DNA of 64,000 nucleotides from Streptomyces nymphaeiformis. Its GTDB lineage: Bacteria; Actinomycetota; Actinomycetes; Streptomycetales; Streptomycetaceae. The translations under genes and the position numbers were made by a program. Under the pieces are notes generated by a model. It saw only the letters and a program-made list of their open reading frames with translations, was not told the DNA's origin and did no database searches. The stretch covers positions 62,001 through 126,000 of the forward strand of contig NZ_JACHJY010000013.1 of the NCBI RefSeq assembly GCF_014203895.1, read 5' to 3'. This document shows, piece by piece, positions 24,436 to 32,257 of this stretch (within the stretch, counting starts at the first letter, position 1; each line of letters starts with the position of its first letter).

Positions 24436-26721
24436 TCACTCCCCGCCCGGAGCTCCCTTTCTCCAGAAGGTGCGGGAGAAGACCTTCTGCGCGTGCTTGT
24501 TCTGTTCGTTCCTCAAGGCGTTCCTGAACCGCGGCCGACCGGAGGCCTGGCGGGTGAACAGGTCGGCGTCCTGCGCCAGTCCGGCCTGGGCCAGGGCGAC
24601 CGCCAGATTCACCTGCTCGTCCACCTCCCAGCCGTCCACGACGGTCTCGACGATCCGGACGACGACGCTCTCGGCCCGTGGCTGACTGGGATGGTCGAGG
24701 TGGTGGAGCCGCTTGAGCAGCAGGACGAGGCCTCCCGGGTCCCGGCTGCCGGCGCAGCCCCGCGCCACCGCGTCGACGGCCGGGAAGAGACGGGCGGCGG
24801 CCAGCGCGAGCAGGAGGGGCGCCATCTCCGGCCCGGGGTCCGCGCACGCCCGGTCGTACAAGGCGGACTCCCGCATCACCGCGGCGTCCGACACGGCCAG
24901 CACCTGGAGGAAGAGCCCCGCGTATCCGGTCGGCCGCTGCTCCACGGTCTGCTGGAACACCGCCTCGGCCAGCGACGGAAGGCCACCGCGATCCAGGGAC
25001 GTCAGCAGATACGCGGCCCGCTCGGGACTGCCCGAAGCGGAGACCATCTCCACCACCGCCTCGGCACCGGGGTACACGTCGTCCAGGTAGCGGAAGAGGA
25101 ACCGCGTCGACTCGGCCGAAAGCCGCATGGCACCCATCAACGCCTGCGAGGCCTGCGAGAAGCAGTCCGTGCTGTAGAGGGCGGCGATCAGGCCGGCGAT
25201 CTCGTCGACCTGCCAACGCTCCACGGCGCGATCCACGATCTCCGCCGCGGCCGCGCCGTATCCCGCCTGCACCAGACACCTCACCAGGGACAGCACGTGG
25301 GACACCCCCCGGTCCTGTGTCGCCGCGAGGATCCGGTCGGCGTCCTCGGTCAACCCCCGCGCCGTGAAGCACTCGACGGTGGTGACGACGTCCTTCGCCG
25401 CACCGCGGTCCGCCACCGCGTCGTGCAGGGACCGGGCGTGTCCGTCACGGCCCGCGTTGCGCAGGGCGACGGTGAGCTCCGCCAGCTCCTGCGCGCTGCG
25501 GTGACCCGCGGCAAGACCCAGCGCCGACAGGGTCGCCGGCTCGACCTCGGTGCCGGCGGCCCACACCACGACGGCGACCACGTCGGTCACCGTGCGCACG
25601 ACGAAGGCGGCCCCGAGCAGGCTCTCCGCCAGCTCGCCCAGCTGATCCCGGTGCAGACCGAGACAGAGACCGATGATGTCGCACGGCGCGTGCAGCTCGA
25701 CCGACGACCGCAGCAGCGTCGCCACCCCGTCCTCGAAGCCCGCCCGGTGCAGAGCGGCGGCGAGCGCGGCCGTCTCCGCCACGGGCCGTGTCATCACGAG
25801 AGCCGGCACCGCCGTCTCCGCATGGGCGTGGAGACCGGCCTGCCGTAAGCCCGAAAGGAGTGCCGCGACCTCCTCGACCCGGCGGGAACGGCTCGCCGAC
25901 GACACGAGCTCCCGCGCCATCGCCTGCTGGGTACGGGCCTCCAGGTCACCCACGACCGCGACCAGTTCCGCGACGGAGGCGGTACGGTCGGCCGCCTCCA
26001 GCGCGGCCATCAACGACGACGCGCCCTCACCCGGACGCTCCAGCTCGGCGAGCGCGTCGAGTTCGGCCTCCAGGCGGTGGCACTGCTCCTCCGCCGCGAT
26101 CAGCTCGGCCCTCGTGACGGCGAGCGCCTCCTGCAGGAAGAGCACCTCCTGGCGCAGGTCGCCGCACTCGCTCTGCAGCTGCTCGTACTCGCCCTCCCAC
26201 AACGCCACATCCGCCCGATGGGCCGACTGCTGCTCGTCCAGCTTCAGTTCGAGGTTCTCGCAGCGCCGCAGCGAATCGGAGAGACTGCGCTCCCGGTCGA
26301 GCAGGGCCTCTTCCAGGGCGCGTTGCCGCGTCCTGATGCGACGGCTCTCCTCGTCGACGTCGGCCAGTTCGTCCTGCAGCTCCTGCACCTTGCTGCTGCG
26401 GCGGTTCGACTTCAGCGCCGTCCGGTGCGTCTCCCGCAGCGCGGCCTCGGCCTGGGGCGTCAACGGCGCGGAGACCTCCCGGACCGTGCCGACCAGGTCG
26501 GCGACGAACTCCCACGGCGGAACGCGCTCGCCGTTGAGGTAGCGGGTCACGGAACTCGCGTCGAGATGACGGCGCGCGGCGTACCGCCGGACACTGATGC
26601 CCAGCGCACCGAACAACGCTCGGAGATCCTCGGCCAGTGCGCGCTTCTCGGCGGGCAGGCCGTCCTTCAGCGCGGCCAACTGCGCGGGCTTCCGCCGCCG
26701 ATCGGGATTCGTGTCCGTCAT
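24436..26721 (-). CDS. HTH, coiled-coil and helical-repeat protein of unknown function
   Basis: This 761-residue protein begins at the ATG at 26721, with AGGA eight bases upstream; an in-frame ATG at 26742 is possible. Residues 25-65 form an XRE-like helix-turn-helix (LGISVRRYAARRHLDASSVTRYLNGERVPPWEF). About 110-245 is a coiled coil rich in Glu/Arg/Gln. The rest, to about 720, is a series of roughly 35-residue helical units with Leu/Ala faces (for example LSALGLAAGHRSAQELAELTVALRNAG), a TPR-like solenoid. It is divergent from a 47-residue membrane peptide and shares its regulatory gap. The layout suggests a DNA-binding sensor or scaffold; I know no function. Confidence 0.8.
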   Translation of the reverse strand: MTDTNPDRRRKPAQLAALKDGLPAEKRALAEDLRALFGALGISVRRYAARRHLDASSVTRYLNGERVPPWEFVADLVGTVREVSAPLTPQAEAALRETHRTALKSNRRSSKVQELQDELADVDEESRRIRTRQRALEEALLDRERSLSDSLRRCENLELKLDEQQSAHRADVALWEGEYEQLQSECGDLRQEVLFLQEALAVTRAELIAAEEQCHRLEAELDALAELERPGEGASSLMAALEAADRTASVAELVAVVGDLEARTQQAMARELVSSASRSRRVEEVAALLSGLRQAGLHAHAETAVPALVMTRPVAETAALAAALHRAGFEDGVATLLRSSVELHAPCDIIGLCLGLHRDQLGELAESLLGAAFVVRTVTDVVAVVVWAAGTEVEPATLSALGLAAGHRSAQELAELTVALRNAGRDGHARSLHDAVADRGAAKDVVTTVECFTARGLTEDADRILAATQDRGVSHVLSLVRCLVQAGYGAAAAEIVDRAVERWQVDEIAGLIAALYSTDCFSQASQALMGAMRLSAESTRFLFRYLDDVYPGAEAVVEMVSASGSPERAAYLLTSLDRGGLPSLAEAVFQQTVEQRPTGYAGLFLQVLAVSDAAVMRESALYDRACADPGPEMAPLLLALAAARLFPAVDAVARGCAGSRDPGGLVLLLKRLHHLDHPSQPRAESVVVRIVETVVDGWEVDEQVNLAVALAQAGLAQDADLFTRQASGRPRFRNALRNEQNKHAQKVFSRTFWRKGAPGGE

Positions 26722-26785
26722 CTCGACTGTCCTGTCAGGCATTCCCGCAGTATCCGCCGCGCGACCGGGACGCGCCCTGGTGCGG

Positions 26786-26853
26786 GTGTTGCCACCTGAG
26801 TCGGCAACACGACCGCCGGCCGCGTCCCCGATGCCACCTCCAACCGGCAACAC
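26786..26853. promoter_or_regulatory. Duplicated dyad between HTH protein and micropeptide genes
   Basis: GTGTTGCC (26786-26793) and GGCAACAC (26803-26810) are perfect inverted arms. A second copy has TGCCACCT at 26832 and CGGCAACAC at 26845, repeating TGCCACCT (26790) and CGGCAACAC (26802) of the first copy 42-43 bp away, about four helical turns. Two phased operator sites are the simplest reading, with the HTH protein itself as probable ligand. Confidence 0.55.
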
Positions 26854-26957
26854 CGCAGCTCCCCCTTTCGCCTCACGGCCGGGCAACGATGGTCGCCACA
26901 CACCACGAGCCGGGATCGTCGTCAGACGCCGACCCGGCGGACCCAGGAGGACCAGGA

Positions 26958-27101
26958 ATGACCGGCACCGGCGACGTCGCACGCGAGCAGCCCAGCACAC
27001 CCGTGTGGCGTCGCCTCATCCTGCAAGCCGCGATCGGTGCCGCGGGCGCCGCCGGATCCGCGGCCGTGACGTTTCTCGTGTACTGGCTTCAGCACCGGTG
27101 A
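26958..27101 (+). CDS. 47-residue single-span membrane peptide
   Basis: A perfect AGGAGG (26945-26950) stands seven bases before the ATG. The peptide has a polar N-terminus (MTGTGDVAREQPSTPVWRR) and one hydrophobic helix rich in Ala/Gly (LILQAAIGAAGAAGSAAVTFLVYWL), ending QHR. It is probably anchored in the membrane with a short tail. Family unknown. Its divergence from the HTH/coiled-coil gene makes the two a likely functional pair. Confidence 0.6.
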   Translation: MTGTGDVAREQPSTPVWRRLILQAAIGAAGAAGSAAVTFLVYWLQHR

Positions 27102-27120
27102 CCGGCACGGCTCCGCTGCC

Positions 27121-28023
27121 TCAGCCGAGCTCCGCCTGAGGGCCGGCGGGGATGTCGAGCCGCTCGGCAAGGCTGGTCAGGGCGGCTCCGAGGGGGAGGG
27201 CGATACGGGAGAGGGCGTGGCGGTCCCCGCGGGTCGGGTCCCGGTTGATGATCAGGACCGGGGTCCCGGCCTCGGCCGCCTGGCGGACGAAACGGAGCCC
27301 CGACATCACCGTGAGCGAGGAACCGAGCACCAGCAGTGAGGCCGCCTCGCGGACCAGGGCGCGGCAGTGCTCGACGCGCCGGGGCGGGACGGCCTCGCCG
27401 AAGAACACGACGTCGGGCTTGAGGACACCGCCGCAGTTCGCGCACGGCACCACACGGAAGTCGCCGACCTGCTCGTCGGTGAGGTCGGCGTCACCGTCGG
27501 GATTGATTCCGGCCGCCACCGGCTCGAAGCCCGCGTTGGCCTCCTCCAGGCGTGCCGCGAGCTCCCGGCGCGGACTGTACGTGCCGCAGGACAGGCAGAC
27601 GACCCGCGCCAGGCTGCCGTGGAGCTCCACGACCCCTCCGCTGCCGGCCGCCTGGTGCAGACCGTCGACGTTCTGGGTGATCACGCCCGAGAGCAGTCCG
27701 TGCCGTGCGAAGGCGGCGACGGCCCGGTGCCCGGCGTTGGGCAGGGCGCGACCGAAGGTGCGCCAGCCGAGATGGCTGCGCGCCCAGTACCGCCGCCGGG
27801 CCTGCTCGCTGCCGGTGAAGTCCTGGTAGGTCATCGGAGTGTGCCGGCTGAGGCTTCCGCCCTCGCCCCGGTAGTCGGGGATGCCGGACTCCGTGGAGAT
27901 CCCGGCGCCGCTGAGCACCAGCACGCCGCCGGCCTCCAGCGCGTCGGAGACCGGCCCCAGGTCCGTCGTACCCGGTGGCAGGTCCTCGTCCGGCGTCCAG
28001 CTCAAGGTGGGGCGCATGCGCAT
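27121..28023 (-). CDS. SIR2 family NAD-dependent protein deacylase (sirtuin)
   Basis: This 300-residue sirtuin has NAD motifs VLSGAGISTESGIPDYRG (about 35-52) and ITQNVDGLH with ELHGS around the catalytic His (near 135). The zinc module has CLSCG and CANCGG, and GSSLTVMSG and INRD complete the Rossmann part. The shape fits class II (SIRT4-like) sirtuins. It removes acyl groups from protein lysines using NAD+. It starts at the ATG at 28023, or six bases later at 28017. Confidence 0.92.
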   Translation of the reverse strand: MRMRPTLSWTPDEDLPPGTTDLGPVSDALEAGGVLVLSGAGISTESGIPDYRGEGGSLSRHTPMTYQDFTGSEQARRRYWARSHLGWRTFGRALPNAGHRAVAAFARHGLLSGVITQNVDGLHQAAGSGGVVELHGSLARVVCLSCGTYSPRRELAARLEEANAGFEPVAAGINPDGDADLTDEQVGDFRVVPCANCGGVLKPDVVFFGEAVPPRRVEHCRALVREAASLLVLGSSLTVMSGLRFVRQAAEAGTPVLIINRDPTRGDRHALSRIALPLGAALTSLAERLDIPAGPQAELG

Positions 28024-28152
28024 GCGGCCAGGGTACGGAAGGGGCGGCCCGTATGCGTTTCGGCGGGACGGGGGTGACGGTTCGCGACAGGGCTGTCACA
28101 GATCTCGGCCGTCGCTTGACCGCCGCCCGGAGCGGAAGGCCAGAGTGTTCGG

Positions 28153-28776
28153 ATGTCCGAGACGTGTGTGATCTTCGATGTCGGCGGCGTGCTGGAGTTC
28201 ACGCCGGAAACCGGATGGGTGGAACGGTGGGAGGAGCGGCTGGCACTGCCCCACGGCACCGTGGGCGAGCGGATGCGGGACGTGTGGGCGGCCGGCGGTG
28301 TCGGCACCATCGGTGAGCACGACGTGCACGCCGAGGTGGCGTCACGCCTGGGCCTCGACGCCCCCCGCGTCGAGGCCTTCATGGCCGATCTCTGGGCGGA
28401 GTATCTGGGCACCCCGAACAACGAGCTCATCGACCACGTCCGAGGACTGCGCGGACGGTGCAGGCTCGGCATCCTGAGCAACAGCTTCGTCGGCGCCCGG
28501 GAGCGGGAGACGGCGCTGTACGGCTTCGACGAACTGGTCGAGCGGATCGTCTACTCGCATGAGATCGGCATCGAGAAGCCCGACCCGCTTGCCTTCGAAG
28601 CCGTGTGCGCCGCCCTGGGCGTGCGGCCGGAGAGCTGCCTCTTCGTCGACGACGTCGCGGTCAACGTCGAGGCGGCCCGGGCGGTGGGCATGCAGGCCCA
28701 TCTGTTCGAGGACAACGCCCGGACCCTCACCCGTATCGCGGCGCATCTCGACGCCGGACGACCCGTCAGTTCATGA
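28153..28776 (+). CDS. HAD-IA family hydrolase
   Basis: This 207-residue protein has HAD motifs I VIFDVGGVLEF (Asp nucleophile; the second acid is replaced by Gly-Gly as in YihX/epoxide-hydrolase N-domain types), II ILSNSF, III EKPDPLAFEAV and IV VDDVAVNVEAARAVGM. It is likely a phosphatase of the alpha-D-glucose-1-phosphate type. It overlaps the convergent VWA gene by 11 bp. Confidence 0.88.
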   Translation: MSETCVIFDVGGVLEFTPETGWVERWEERLALPHGTVGERMRDVWAAGGVGTIGEHDVHAEVASRLGLDAPRVEAFMADLWAEYLGTPNNELIDHVRGLRGRCRLGILSNSFVGARERETALYGFDELVERIVYSHEIGIEKPDPLAFEAVCAALGVRPESCLFVDDVAVNVEAARAVGMQAHLFEDNARTLTRIAAHLDAGRPVSS

Positions 28777-29806
28777 GGAGCAGCCGGGTCTGGGAGACGA
28801 GCTTCCGGTTGACGCTGGTGCTCTGCACGAAGATGGTGAACTCGTCGTTGTGGTCGGGCCTGACCCGCGTCTCCACGTCCGGCAGACCCAGCAGGGCCCG
28901 GGCCTGGGGCCCCGTGTAGACCCGGTCCGTCGTCTTCTCGAGGACCGCTATCCGCTTGCGCGCCTGGATCTTCTCCGGCTTGCTCAGCTGGTAGAAGGCG
29001 CAGCCCGTGCGGTACGTGTGCCCGGACTCGACGACCCACTCCCGGATCGCCACGTCACGGGCCACCGGGAGCAGCTGGTACTCCGACGGGTCCACCGGCG
29101 TGAGCCCGGCCGCCTCGATCGTGTCCTTGTTGACCGCTTCCGCGCCCGTGGAGAACACCGCCCGCGATCCACGGATGCCCTTCGTGCGGCCCACCATGAA
29201 CTTCTCGGTGGCCTCGCGGATGACCTGGCCGGCCTCCTCCAGGCCCTGGGTGCTCGTGGCGTCCCAGATCGCGATGTTCTCCTTCGGGAAGCCGCAGTTC
29301 ATCGCCTCGCGCTTGCCCATCTGGTCGGGCACGAGGACGGCGAGGGTCCAGTTGTCCTCCTGGGCCGCGATCATCTCGGAGACGGCCTTCACCAGGTCGC
29401 GCGGCTTGCCGGAAGGGGCGTCGGGGCAGCGGTGACTGGCGTTCTCCTGACCGTCGGTCAGGACGAACGTCAGGAAGCTGTGGTCACCGTACAGCTGGGC
29501 GGTCTGCGCCAGCTCCCGCTGCGACTTCAGCGAGGCCGCGAGCAGGGCCGTCATGCCGCCGGCCCGGTACAGCTGCTTCAGCGACGGCATCCGCAGCACG
29601 TCCTTGTCGTAGATGACGCACTCCACCTTGTCGGCGAAGACGTACACCGTGACGCGGGTCTCCTGGTCGAGCTCCCCCGACCGGCGGGCGAGATAGGCGA
29701 TCTGCTGGTCCGCGACCTCCACGACCTTGCGGCTCAGGTGCGACATGGACGAACTGGCGTCCAGGACAAGGGCGACGTGGTTGATGTAGTTCTGCGCTCC
29801 GGACAA
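28766..29806 (-). CDS. von Willebrand factor type A domain protein
   Basis: This 346-residue cytosolic protein has a VWA domain at its N-terminus with a complete MIDAS metal site: DASSSMS (about 16-22), the Thr of GGMTALL and the Asp in VLTDGQE. The C-terminal third is rich in Lys/Arg (RKRIAVLEKTTDRVYTGPQ) and has no known fold to me. It is probably a metal-dependent protein-binding adaptor. No MoxR-type ATPase or kinase-phosphatase partner is adjacent. Confidence 0.85.
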   Translation of the reverse strand: MSGAQNYINHVALVLDASSSMSHLSRKVVEVADQQIAYLARRSGELDQETRVTVYVFADKVECVIYDKDVLRMPSLKQLYRAGGMTALLAASLKSQRELAQTAQLYGDHSFLTFVLTDGQENASHRCPDAPSGKPRDLVKAVSEMIAAQEDNWTLAVLVPDQMGKREAMNCGFPKENIAIWDATSTQGLEEAGQVIREATEKFMVGRTKGIRGSRAVFSTGAEAVNKDTIEAAGLTPVDPSEYQLLPVARDVAIREWVVESGHTYRTGCAFYQLSKPEKIQARKRIAVLEKTTDRVYTGPQARALLGLPDVETRVRPDHNDEFTIFVQSTSVNRKLVSQTRLLLMN

Positions 29807-29898
29807 GACAGTTTCCCCCTCTTTCCGTCTGGTGTTCCCACCGTCTCACCCACCACTGACAATCGGTCCTGGCTCCCGGAGGGGGCGCGGGAGGGTCG

Positions 29899-30753
29899 TC
29901 ACTCGGGGCGGCTGAAGCGGTGTGCCGCCCACAGCAGGGCGAGTGCGCCGCCGGTCAGGAGGAGGGCCGCTTCGAGCGGCAGGGGCGGCTGCCGGCCGGC
30001 CCATTCGATACCGGCGGCGGCCGCCTGGTCCGGCACCCGCAGGGCGATGGTGCGGCGGAGCAGGTCGACCGCGTACGCCAGGGGGTTGACGTCGGACAGG
30101 ACGCGGGTCCAGGCGGGCAGGGCCGTGAGCGGGAAGAAGGCGCCGGAGAGGAACAGCAGCGGCATCATCACCAGACCCATCAGCGTGTGGAACGTCTCGG
30201 GCCTGCTCAGGGTCACCGCGAGGGCGAGGGCGAGGGCGGTGATGGCGAAGGACGCCAGGATCATCCCGGCGAGCAGCAGGACCAGGAGGAGCGGGTCGTA
30301 GGGCAAGCCCGCCACGCCGGCCAGACTCAGCAGGACGGCGCCCTGCACGGTGGCCGTCAGGGTGCCGCCGGCGCAGCTGCCCAGGAGCAGGGTCGAGCGG
30401 TGGACCGGGGCCATCAGGAGCTCGCGCAGGTAGCCGCTCTGCCGGTCGGTGATCAGCCGGATGCCGACCATGACGGCGGGCGTCTGCACGGTCATCATCA
30501 GCATGCCGGGGAACAGGTAGGTCCGGTAGCCGACGCCCAGGGACGACTGGGGGATGAGCGCGGCGAGCCCGCCTCCGAGGATCAGGAGGTAGAGCACGGG
30601 GTGGATCAGCATCATCGCCGTATGGGTGCGCTGACCGGTGAGGCGCAGCAGATCGCGGTGGACCAGGGCGTGGACGGCACGCAGTTCGCGCCGCAGCCGG
30701 GTGGTCCGTCCGCCGTCGGCGGCCTCCGGGGACGTCCAGGCGAGGGCGGTCAT
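29899..30753 (-). CDS. ABC-2 type permease of the lanthipeptide cluster (LanH-like)
   Basis: This 284-residue permease has six predicted helices. The family segment LSDVNPLAYAVDLLRR near residue 215 and ITDRQSGYLRELLMAPV near 105 are ABC-2 hallmarks. It starts inside the ATPase stop (ATGA) and ends the lanthipeptide operon. With the preceding ATPase it should export the modified peptide or confer self-immunity, matching VenH of the venezuelin cluster by position. Confidence 0.88.
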   Translation of the reverse strand: MTALAWTSPEAADGGRTTRLRRELRAVHALVHRDLLRLTGQRTHTAMMLIHPVLYLLILGGGLAALIPQSSLGVGYRTYLFPGMLMMTVQTPAVMVGIRLITDRQSGYLRELLMAPVHRSTLLLGSCAGGTLTATVQGAVLLSLAGVAGLPYDPLLLVLLLAGMILASFAITALALALAVTLSRPETFHTLMGLVMMPLLFLSGAFFPLTALPAWTRVLSDVNPLAYAVDLLRRTIALRVPDQAAAAGIEWAGRQPPLPLEAALLLTGGALALLWAAHRFSRPE

Positions 30754-31844
30754 CGGCCACCTCCGGTCCGCGTCGCGGCCGCGGCCGCCCGGCCGGGCTG
30801 TGCGGCGCCGATGCTGCGCCCGGTGTGGTGGAAGAACACGTCGTCGAGCGTCGGCGGGGTCGCCGAGGCGGAGTTCACCGCGATGCCGAGCGCCTCGAGC
30901 GCCGCACACAGGCGGGGGATCCAGGCGCTGCCGCCCGGCAGCCGCAGGGAGATGCCGTCCGCGTCGACGCCGACGGTGCGGTCGGGCGGCGCCAGGCGTC
31001 GTACGACCTCCTTGGCCGCGTCGTCGTCGTCGGTGCGCAGCACGACCCGGTCGTCCCCGATCGCGGCCTTGAGCGCGAGGGGCGTGCCCTGGGCCACCAG
31101 CCGTCCACGGTCGATGATGGCGAGCCGGTCGCAGTTCTCCGCCTCCTCCAGGTAGTGGGTGGTGACGAAGAGGGTGCTGCCGTGCCGTTCGCGCAGCGCG
31201 CGCAGATGCTCCCAGACCTCGGCCCGGGCATGGGGGTCGAGTCCGGTGGTCGGCTCGTCGAGGAACAGCACCCCGGGGGCGTGCAGCAGCTGGCGGGCGA
31301 TCTCCAGTCGGCGCCGCATGCCGCCGGACAGCGTCCGTACGGGGGAGCGGCGCCGGTCGGTCAGCCCGGCCGTCTCCAGGACCTCGGCGGTGCGCCGGCG
31401 GGCGTCACGGCGGGGCAGGCCGTAGAGGCGTGCGTGGATGTGCAGGTTCTGCTCGGCCGTCAGATCGGGGTCCACCGCGCTGTGCTGGAAGAGCATCCCG
31501 ACCCGCCGCCGTACCAGGTGGGGCTGGGTGAGGACGTCGGCGCCGGCCACCGTGGCCCGGCCCGAGGTGGGGCGGGCCAGCGCGCACAGCAGGGAGATGG
31601 TGGTGGACTTCCCCGCGCCGTTGGGTCCGAGGAAGGCGAACGTCTCGCCGCGCCGCACGTCCAGGTCGAGGCCGCTCACGGCGTGGGTGGTCGTGCCGTC
31701 CGGTCCCGGGTAGCTCTTGACCAGACCGCGCGTGCTGATCGCGCACGCGGGCTCGGGCGGGTCGTCCGCGGCGGGCGTACGCGCGAGGGCGGCCGTCCTG
31801 AGGGCCGCCGGGGCGAGATCGTCTTCACCGGCGTGTCGTTGCAT
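30750..31844 (-). CDS. ABC transporter ATPase of the lanthipeptide cluster (LanT-like)
   Basis: This 364-residue ATPase of the daunorubicin-resistance (DrrA) family has Walker A GPNGAGKST, Q-loop MLFQHSAV, signature LSGGMRRRLEIARQL, Walker B VLFLDEPTTGLD and switch His TTHYLEEAE. The C-terminal extension ends with the DrrA motif TPPTLDDVFFHHTGR. The ATG at 31844 follows GAGGACGG. It has no peptidase domain, as expected for class IV lanthipeptide transporters where leader removal is separate. Confidence 0.9.
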   Translation of the reverse strand: MQRHAGEDDLAPAALRTAALARTPAADDPPEPACAISTRGLVKSYPGPDGTTTHAVSGLDLDVRRGETFAFLGPNGAGKSTTISLLCALARPTSGRATVAGADVLTQPHLVRRRVGMLFQHSAVDPDLTAEQNLHIHARLYGLPRRDARRRTAEVLETAGLTDRRRSPVRTLSGGMRRRLEIARQLLHAPGVLFLDEPTTGLDPHARAEVWEHLRALRERHGSTLFVTTHYLEEAENCDRLAIIDRGRLVAQGTPLALKAAIGDDRVVLRTDDDDAAKEVVRRLAPPDRTVGVDADGISLRLPGGSAWIPRLCAALEALGIAVNSASATPPTLDDVFFHHTGRSIGAAQPGRAAAAATRTGGGR

Positions 31845-31869
31845 GGGGTGCCGTCCTCGTCTACGGGTC

Positions 31870-31952
31870 GGCCGGCCACCAGGGATGCGTGGCCGGCCAC
31901 GCGTTCCGGTCGTGGTTCCGGCCGGCGGCTGCCCGGGACAGCCGCCGGCCGG
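31870..31952 (-). terminator. Two strong hairpins between precursor and transporter genes
   Basis: Hairpin 1, next to the precursor stop, is a 14-bp perfect stem (31918-31931 with 31939-31952) and a 7-base loop. Hairpin 2 is a 10-bp stem GGCCGGCCAC (31870-31879) with 31889-31898. Together they should stabilise the precursor mRNA and partly stop transcription, giving more precursor than transporter. Confidence 0.65.
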
Positions 31953-31966
31953 AGGGTGTGCCAGGC

Positions 31967-32122
31967 TTAGGCGCAGCTGATGCCGATGCAGACCGTGTTG
32001 AGGAGCGTCAGCAGGCCGATGCACTCGCACGTCGCGGCGAACGCCGCTCCGTCAGCGCCCACCGGGTCGGTCTCCGGGAGGGCGTGGAGGCGGGCCAGCA
32101 GCTCGAGGTCCTGGTTCTCCAT
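31967..32122 (-). CDS. Class IV lanthipeptide precursor, venezuelin-like
   Basis: A 51-residue precursor lies between lanL and the transporter genes. The leader starts MENQDLELLARLHALPETD and has no Gly-Gly or double-Asp cleavage sequence. The core begins near ATCECIG and ends NTVCIGISCA. It holds Thr31, Thr39, Thr43, Ser49 and Cys32, 34, 45, 50: four hydroxy residues and four Cys, enough for four (methyl)lanthionine rings. As I recall it, VenA of S. venezuelae is nearly identical, with a Val where this has Ile36. LanL (next gene) would dehydrate and cyclise it. The ATG at 32122 has AGAAGGAGAATCCC ahead. Confidence 0.88.
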   Translation of the reverse strand: MENQDLELLARLHALPETDPVGADGAAFAATCECIGLLTLLNTVCIGISCA

Positions 32123-32257
32123 GGGATTCTCCTTCTTCTGTGAGATGGCGGCAGCACTCTTCTGCCGCTCGACCCGGCATCCGGACCCTCCGGCACCGGG
32201 AGTCTGTGGGGCGCCACCGGTCGGCAGCGCTTCCGGCCGCTCGGTGCGACCGGCCGT

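Noticed and set aside
27121..28023. SIR2 protein as part of a phage-defence system (Thoeris- or DSR-like)
   Set aside because: It has complete catalytic and zinc motifs of a housekeeping class II deacylase and no ThsA/ThsB-type or other effector domain beside it.
28766..29806. VWA protein as a MoxR/VWA or ternary ATPase-type defence module
   Set aside because: No AAA+ ATPase, kinase or phosphatase partner is adjacent; the neighbour genes are a HAD enzyme and the lanthipeptide cluster.
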